Assembly (NCBI GenBank): GCA_013400975.1
Contig: WBMZ01000206.1
Location: forward strand, 62,001 to 126,000
Length of the DNA stretch: 64,000 nt
Direction: 5' to 3'
DNA from: Atrichornis clamosus
Taxonomy: Eukaryota; Chordata; Aves; Passeriformes; Menuridae
The translations under genes and the position numbers were made by a program. The notes beneath the pieces were generated by a model, which was not told where the DNA came from, did no database searches, and saw nothing but the letters and a program-made list of their open reading frames with translations. Positions 39,401 through 48,400 of this stretch are shown piece by piece; the first letter of the stretch is position 1; each line of letters opens with the position of its first letter.

Positions 39401-42400
39401 TATGGCATAAATTAGTCTGGCAAAGTTAGAGAGTCAGACTGTGGAAAGGCACTGTTAGTCAGAAGGCATATGAAGCTACTTAAGGTAGGTAGAAACTAAA
39501 GTTAGCTCCTAGAAGAAACTTTCTCACTAAGGTTGGTTAGTAAGGTTGTAGAATCTTACTTTAAACTGTTAAAAGCAGATTGAGTGAGTCTCTTGGGAAT
39601 GAACTATCACTGATCCTGCCTTTGATGAGACAAAGTAACATCTCACAAATCATCAAAATCTCTGGGTTTTCATTGTTGTGGGGTTTTTTGCTACTGTGCA
39701 TTGGATGACCAAACTAACCGTGTGCTGTTGTTGAGGTTTTACCTTGTCTCTTTCTCTTTTATTTAATTTCCCCCCCCACCCCTCATTGTGAGCATTCAGC
39801 CTTTTTTTGCCCATTGCTGAAGTTCAGTTATGTCTATGTGAGTACCTCTGACTTTCTGTAAGGTCAGTAAGGATTTTAGATGCTGCATTATGTTACTTGA
39901 AGGAGAGTTTCCTTGATACCTCTAATATACCTGTGTCCATTTTGAGACTTGGGTTAATTCATTCTGGTGTTGGTATATTAGTTTCATTATACTACACATT
40001 CATTTAGTACTAATCAATATATCAGGGGAAAAAAAGAGTCCTTTCAGAGCATTAGAGAAGTGCAATTAATGTTTTGGATGATTTAGTGGTAGTGAATGAC
40101 CATCTTGTTCTAGTCAGATATACATCAGAACACTTTTGTTTGACCAGGTTGCCCAGAGAAGCTGTGGGTGCCCCATCCCTGGAAGTGTTCAAGGCCAGGC
40201 TGGATGGGGCTCTGAGCAACCTGGTCTAGTGGAAGGTGGCCCTGCCCAAGAGGGGTTTGCAGCAAGATGATTTTTAAGGTCCCATCCACCACAGGGCATT
40301 CTTTGATGATGACCAGAAACTTCATTGTGGCCTTAATGTTGAATACAAGCAACTGTGGCGTGTTTCGAAACTTTGTTATCTACTGAATAATTCTCTGTCC
40401 TTCCAACAATTCAGTGAAGCTTCTTCTACTGCACTTGCTATTTATAGAAATAAAGTAGTACTGAATTTTTAGAGCTTTAGTGTGTAAGGATTATGGTAAT
40501 GGTAGTGTTTCTGTGGGGCCTTTGAATCATATTTTTATGGAATGTCCTTAGATATATAGAGCATGTTGTTTTTTATGCTTTTTATTAGTCAACGTAAATA
40601 TTTAACGTTTTTTATGTGGTCCACAGAACCTTCAAATGGATTCTGGTTGTAGGGTAAGGATGCTGTGGTGAGCACACCTCAGTGTGGGCTGTGCCTGTTC
40701 CTTTTCTGTTCTTGGATTTTGTTCCAAAGCAGAAAAATCCAACAAAAAGTGTCATCTTTGATTTATGGGTTCAATTTTGCAGAGAGCATAAAGTGCATTT
40801 AAGTGGATTGCTCTGTATTGACAAGTGGCTAGTTATGTCTGGGGTTTTCACTCCTGCTATTTTAAATGTTTTAAAAAGTAGTGAGGTATAGGCTTACAAA
40901 AATTATTTTCTAAATTGAAAATCAACCTTAAAGAGATTCGATAGGTAGGGAAAAGGTTCAGTGCTCTTTCCTGGGTAAATTTAAAAGAAAGCAATGAATG
41001 GGGATTTGTTTTTGGTTTTTTTTTTCCCTTCTGTTCAAATATAGGTATGTGTATGTATTAATAGACATTCAGGCCTATAATTTCTAGTCCTGAGAAATTA
41101 GTGACTTTTTAATTTACCAGTGCCGGAGACTGATTGCTCCATGCAATTAGGGCTACCTAAATATTTCCCTGAGTACTCATTTTTGTGTTAATATTTTTTA
41201 CCCCAGTGTTTTAGAACAGTTTTCTTATAGCATGGCATTCATTACTTAAGTTAGCAAATGGCTCCAGTCTTTGAAAAATGAGCAGTGCAGCACAGCTGGC
41301 CGGAATATTTGAGACATTGGGAGCCCAGTTCTGGCCTCTCCTGTTTCCCTGTGTGGGGCTGCACAGTTGCTGATGCACAACACCCACGTGGGGCTCACCC
41401 CACACGTAACTTACTCCTCTTTGTGTGTTATGAGTAATGCAGACAGAGGGAAGAGCCTCCTAATCCAGGAAAGTGCCCTAGGCCGCGGTGTCCCACGTGC
41501 CATTTGTTGTTCAGATTGATCTCCGTACAGGCGGTGGGAAGCATTAAATCCCACGTCTCTTCTGCAGCTTATTGATCCAGAGCCTCCTCTGGGGCTTTTT
41601 GTCAATATGTGTTGCTGGGAAATCAATGCACAGAGCTGCAGCATCAGAGAGGGACACGTACGAGTCAGACCGGGAAAGTGATATGCCGGGACCGTCACCT
41701 CCTTTAGTGCAGGCTGAGGAGTCAAGGATAGGGGTGTGACTCTGAATACGTTGCTGTAGTCAAGAGAAGGAGTAAATGGTGCTGAGGACATTTCAAGGGG
41801 GAATGTCAATATTCCACGTGGTTTATTAAAAATTTACTCTGCTCTGTGGCATTTTTTCCTAATAAACTACATTACTAAATCCGCTGTTCCTCACAGAGCA
41901 CTGATCTGGTGCATTCTTCCACGTATAATTGTTGCCTGTAAATACTTAAGATTTTTTTAAAGGAATTGGGAGTTTTCAAAAGAGTTCTTTGATGTGAGAG
42001 GAGAAAACTAAAATGGGAGAATATTTTACAACTTTTCGTGAATATTTACTTATAGCTATTTTCAAATTAAACATGAATAATCCCTTACAGCAGGAAAGCA
42101 AAGGGAGAAAAATAGTCTGTATTTTCCTGCTGCTGTTTTTAAAGATCACTCACAATGTAATGATATTTATAAGCAGACTTTAAAATTACACTTTCAAAAG
42201 TAACTGTTACCTTTCAGGTTTTTGGCTTTTAATTTCTCAAGATTGAAACGTGGCAGGGTAGGGCGTGAATTCAAGTTGTGGTACCAGTTACTAGTGTTGA
42301 CTCTCAGTGTGATTTTGTTTTCCTCTGCCCTAAGGGAGCACAACTCTGTTCAGACGTGGTGGTGCAGCCACAGAGTTCATGGTGCTCCACTTAAATGAGG

Positions 42401-45400
42401 TTTTGCATGTGGACTCTACAAACAATGGATTGCAAAACAGGTTAATACTAAAAGTATTATCAAGTTGTGGGTATTTCAGATCTGCCCTTTAATCCCTTTT
42501 AGACGATAATTATTGAGCTGGAGTCATATTTCAAGTGAGATAGCACTTCATTAAAAAGTGTGTTTATTCAGGTGTTTAAGGAATTTAAAAAATATGCTAC
42601 CAGCTGCTAAAAATACGGCCAAGAGAGCTGGGTTCACTTTTTAATATCTAACCTGCTGTGGTAGTTAAATATTTACATTGAAGGTCACTGCTGCTGTTTG
42701 CTCTTCACTTTAAATGTGCTTGGCAGCACTGCAGCTCTGCATCCCTCCCACTGGAGAAGGGGGAAAAAAGCTATTGATCCCATCAGAGGGACAAAAGCAA
42801 GACTATACTCACCAAAAGGAAATTGTGTTTATCATACCCACTTCCTCTCATGTGGGGACATGCCGTGCTGGTCAGAGGAGGATGGCAGATGGAGACTTTT
42901 TATAAGGGCTTTTAGTGACAGGACACAGGGGAATGTCTTCAAACTGAAAGAGGGTAGTTTAGATTAGATATTAGGATATAATTCTTTGCTCTGGGGGTGA
43001 GGCACTGGAACAGGTTGCTCGAAGAAGGTGTGGATGCCACATCCCTTCAAGGACAGGCAGGAGGGAGCTCTGAGCAATCTGATGTAGTGCAAGGTGTCCC
43101 TGCACATGGCAGGGGAGTTGTAACTAGATGACCTTCAAGGTCCCTTCCAACCCAGGTCATTCTGTGATTGTTCTTTATTAACTTAATACTATTATGGCAT
43201 CCATTTAATGAGTTTGATAACCAGAGTAATTTTCTGAGTAAAAGTTCTTCCTGTTTTTGTGTCCAGGATGAGTTGGGTATTTCAGCCTACCTGCAGTGTG
43301 TTCAGCTTGGATTTCTCTGCAGGTGTGGATCTGAGGAAGCTTGAGGCAAAATGTGTGTGTGTGTGTTCCAGCTGTGTCCTCCTGGCTGTTCCCTGCTGGT
43401 GTGGGGTCAGCACATGACACGAGGAACTTGTAACTTGCCAAGACTAAGTGATTAAAGGTCCATTTAAGACGTGGCTTTTCTGTGCTTTTGCACTCCCAGC
43501 TCCTTTGTGTCAGGCTTGCTGGAGTGGAGGCACTGGCTGTGTCGCTGCTGGCAGGCTGAGGTTGCAGAAGTTCTGAGAACAACTGCATGAAGCTATTCTG
43601 GTTTGCAAATGTTTTCCTGTTTCAGAAGTCAGAAGTGACAAGTTGCAGAGCTTCCTGTGCCTCCATTTAGTTTTGTTAGCGAGAGCCAGTATTTAAGATC
43701 ACGGTTCTGTTAGAGCTCTGTGCTTTTAAATTTTGAGTGTGTTTTTAGATTTGTGTTTTCATACAGTGTTAAAGGCATATTTTCACGTTGGCAGTAGTAG
43801 TGTTGTGTTCCTATTTAGTGCTTTTTCATCATTAAATGTGAGATCACTTTGAAAAAGTAGTGTCGTTCTTCTCTTAAACAGATAGATTAATCAATACCAC
43901 TAACAGTGTATTCTTCCCGTTTGCCCCAGGGTGAAGGCAAATGGGCTCAAGCTCATATTGTTTCTAAACAGATACTATTACTATGTCAAGATAACTTTCC
44001 TGCTCTTTTTTCAAACGTTTCTGGGTTCTGAGTGCTTCCTGTGATGGGTTATTTTCAGTCCCTGTTGTGAAAAAATATTTTCAAAGCTGTCATTTTTGCC
44101 TTTAGGCAGTTAGAAAATGGGACACAAAGACTGTAAATCTCTAATAAAAAATACTCTACAGACATTTGGCATGATCTAATTCTGTGTGCAAGGTTTATGG
44201 TGCTCTTTTCCTGGTCTTATGCCCTGTTATCGTGAAGACCAAACTACAATTATGATGGGGATAGAGTTGTATCCTTAGCCCCAGGGAAAGCTAAGGTCTG
44301 ATCAGGCAAGCAACTTTCTTTGTGGTTCCAAGTAATGTTGAAAAACTATTGCTGTTGCATGTTGTTTTTAGTTACAACCTCGTAGTGCTGAGGGTGGAGG
44401 AACCTTTACAGAATGAGATGGAATTACCAGTAATTTTCTCTGCCTGGTAGAGACACTGGTCTTGCTGGTAGTAGAGCAGTGGCCCTGCTGGGCCCCTCTT
44501 TGATGATGCAAGGTTTTTGCAAAGTCTGTGTGGGAAATCAGGCATTTGAAAATTAAGGAGCAAACTTAAATTTCTAAATGCTGTGTTTCCTAGCTGTACC
44601 CACAAAGACTTAGAGCCTTTCACTCCTACCAACAAAGGCATCAATAGGAAATCAGTGGAGGACAGGGCTGTTTCTAACTGAATGGAGAAGTGAAGAGTCC
44701 TTTGGCCATACCCATGTTTTTTTCTGGAGAGAGATTATGATATGACACTAAAGAGAGCATCTAAATTTTCAGTATAGGTTTTGCATGAAAATGTTATATT
44801 TTTCCAGCTTTTAACAGTTTGTTGCTTGCCAATAATATAAAGTAAGGAACCCAGCCAGATTTTCTGATGAGCTGTTTGCTACCACGCTGGACCCCAGCGT
44901 GCTCAGTCCAGTTGGGTGCTTTCAGAAACTCTGGTTGGAAAAAACTGGTTCTGGAGAGCAGTGTTTCTTTCTTAGCAGGCAGTGCCCTCCTTCAAGGAGA
45001 GCTGCACGTGGTGCTCCCTGTGGATGTACATTTTCACGGTGGTAATTGAGCAGCGACAGTCAGGTCTTACCAGTGAACCTTTTATCACTTCACTTTTGAC
45101 CTCTTCCTGTAGGTGTTCTTCACTTGCTGGAACATGAAGAAGAGTATGTTTTCACCCTGCCCAGTGCCTATGCCCGCTCCATCCTTACCATCCCATGGGT
45201 GGAGCTTGGAGGGAAGGTCAACATCAGTTGTGCCAGAACGGGCTATTCCGCCACGGTCACCTTCCACACCAAGCCGTTCTATGGAGGGAAGGTCCACAGG
45301 TATGGGAATTACTGTCTTACTCTTGCTTACCTGCTACTGGATTTCTGTGGAAAAACCCTCAGTCATCTCTTCAGTTCTTCTGTTGGAATACTTTATAGAC

Positions 45401-48400
45401 AGATATCTGAATTTCTTTTCCTGTTAGTGCCAGAGATGACTTACAGCTTTAAGGCGGTTTATTGTAGCAGTACTAATTATGTTGTTTAACTGAATTGCAT
45501 GTATTTCTCTCATTAAAATAAAGTGAATATATCTCTCCAGGCTTTGTTACTTGTAAATGTTGCTGTAAGTGCAGGATCAGAAAAATGCATGTGGAAAAGG
45601 CAGTATTTCTGCTACATCAGCTTCTGCTTCTGTGTGGGTGCCGTGTAGATGAACTGGTGTTCCAGGTGGAGCTCCTGAAAGGAGGAGAGAAGCAAAAGTG
45701 TCACTGTCTGTAGGGGTAGCTCCCTTCTGGGGACTCCCACCTCTGCACTGAAATTCCAGATGGTGAAAATGTTATTGACATTCTTTGGTCCCCCTTTATT
45801 AAGGATGGGAAGAGGCGCTGTGCAGGACAGCTTCCTGTCTTGCTTCCACGCTCAAGTTGATGTCTCGGTCATTAACATACCCAGACCCCTTTCTTGTTCT
45901 GCTGTGGATTATCACAGTGTCCATGAGAAGACTGTGCTTTTGCATGGGTTCCTCTGTTTTATTTCAGTTGGTCTAATTATTCTTTCATATGTGTGTCAGC
46001 CATTTCAGTGTTGTGTTCAGGCAAATATTCCCATGGGCTGTTTTACAGGCTTTTTTTCTAAAAGATATAGATGAATAATTGGTGCCATCAGGGTTAGCAG
46101 AAATTTGGGGAAGTTGTGCTGTATTAGTTTAATAATTTAAAAAATTAATTTAGTTCAAAGATTACTTGGCATGGCTTGCCAAAGTACACATTTGCATGTT
46201 CATAGGTGCACACACAAAAATTCTCCCTGCATTTTGGTTTTCTAGCCCTACCTGTCTGTTTTGCTCACTCTCAGACCAGTTCTTGGACTGCTGAGGTAGC
46301 TTTAATCATTGCCTCTCAGCAGCTGAGAAGTGAACTTGCAGAGCTAAAGGGGAAAACAAAGGTCCCTGAGGCCTTTGACATCTCTGACAGCATTATGTTC
46401 AGGTGTGAAAATAACGTGTATTGAAAATATCACATGAATGTCAGGGATTGTTTTTCAGGCTGCTGAGGAAACCAGTTCTGGGCTAGAGCCAAATATTAGA
46501 GTTTTAAGTTGGGTTACGGCTGTGCTTTGGGAGAATGTCATCCCAAAGCTTTTGCTGTGTTAGAAGAGCTTTCCTGGGATGAGTCTTTCCTTTTCGGAGA
46601 CAGCGTCCCTACTTTGCTTGAATAATTGCTTTGTAGATGTAGAAGGCTGCTTGTAACCTTAGCAAGGTAGTGCTTTCAGGTGCTGATAATAAATGGTGCC
46701 TGTTATTTTTTTCCCTTCCCTCTTGAATTAGGGTTACAGCCGAAGTGAAGCACAATCCAACCAACACCATTGTGTGCAAGGCACAGGGAGAATGGAATGG
46801 TACACTGGAATTCACTTACAGCAACGGAGACACCAAAGTGATTGACACCAACAAACTGCCTGTCATCAGGAAAAAGATCAGGCCGATTGCAAACCAGGGG
46901 CCGCTGGAATCGAGGTGAGGGCAGAGGCTTTGCAGTGCTCTGCTTCTGAACCTGGGTGGGGACAGGGCAGGGAACTGCAGTTCTCAGTGGTGGGGTTCAA
47001 AAATGCCTCGCTTCCTACAGCACAGAAATCTGGGCACAGAGAGATGTGCATTGGTTCCTTGGAGCATAAATTACACTGCAGTGGTGAGTGTACGTCAGTT
47101 TTGTAGGTGAGGAAAATGCCTGTATGTGTTTTAAAGAGCATCTGGAAAACGGTAGTGCAGTGTTTTCACCTGCTTCTGGGAGTGATTGCAACATGCTAGG
47201 CAAATTAGTCAGTTTGATGCAAGTAATGTTGCATCATGTAATGTAAACTGGAATTTCATGTTTTATATATTTCAGAATATATATATGTATAAAAGTATGT
47301 AAAAATGTGAGTGTGAGATATAAAGTGTGCAGTGTGAGATATAAAGACACACATACAGGTGGTTTTAAAGCTCTTGGCACCTACATTGTGTTCCTAACTC
47401 TGACTAGGTACCTTAGGAAAAAAACCTGTTCTGTTATTCACTGTCAAGAACTGTTGATGTTTATCTTCAGAAAAATCAGTATTTCATTGAATTTAGGAAC
47501 ATTTTATTGGGGGATTTAAATACATGAGTCAAACTTGATTATCTCTAAATATCCTGTCTTTATTTTACAAGGGTGTCTTGAATCATAGTGCAGGATTAGA
47601 TATAATTTTTCTACTTTCTAGACTGCTTGCTTATCCACAAACTCATTTTTCTGCTGTAGTTTGGAACACAAACATTTTAGTAAATAAGGAAACCAGTAGC
47701 TCTTCAGTGTATTTATTGTATTTTTTAGATACCAGTAAGCAAATTGCATCCATCCCATGTCTCTGCAGGGTCTGTAGTTTATCAGGTTGTAAACAGAAAC
47801 TCATTTAAACACTCTTGGACGTATATAAAAGCTGTGGCTGGTTTCAGACAGAGAACAGGTTTAGATTAGGTATTGGGAAGAAATTCTTTACTATGAGGGT
47901 GATAAAGCACTGAAAAAGGTTGCCTGGAGAAGTTGTGGCTGCCCCATCCCTGGAAGTGTTCAAGACTAGGTTGGATGGAGCTCTGAGCAACCTAGTCTAG
48001 TGGGAGGTGTTCTTGTCCAGGGCAGGGGGGTTGGAATGAGTTGATCTTTAAGGTCCCTTCCAGCCGAAACAATTCTATGATGATTCTTCTCAGTGTTTTG
48101 CTGGGCAGAGTTTCTGCCAGGCTGATGTAAGGCATTGCATCCGAGTGTGGTCAGCTGTGTGAGAAACACGTTTAGCTGTGTCCTGGTAATTACTGTAACT
48201 GGGAATGTAGAGCACAGACCTAGAGAGGCTCCCTGGAATCAGTCCCTCTGTTAGTGACCTGCTGGGACCAGTCAGTGTCCCAATTTAATGCACTCATGGC
48301 TCATGGCTGACACTCCCTTATCATTCAAAAATTTAACTGCAAATAAATGCAGATTAAATGCCTGTCATTTGGGGGTGGGGGAACATCAGTAAGGAATGTG

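Larger units (their letters stand above)
37129..45112 (+). other. OSBPL10: OSBPL10 intron, 8.0 kb
   Basis: Contains CR1 fragments at 40.1 and 42.9 kb and the CpG/E-box block at 41.4-41.8 kb, plus a short (GT)n at about 43.35 kb. Nothing else is supportable. Confidence 0.8.

Noticed and set aside
41411..41809. A 132-codon frame on the minus strand in the CpG-rich block
   Set aside because: No domain, no splice sites that would join it to a gene, and CpG-rich DNA has fewer stop codons; reported only as a possible regulatory region.
45300..45489. Open extension of the 45113-45299 exon into the intron
   Set aside because: The donor at 45300 and phase agreement with the 46732 exon are clear, and the added residues have no ORP similarity.
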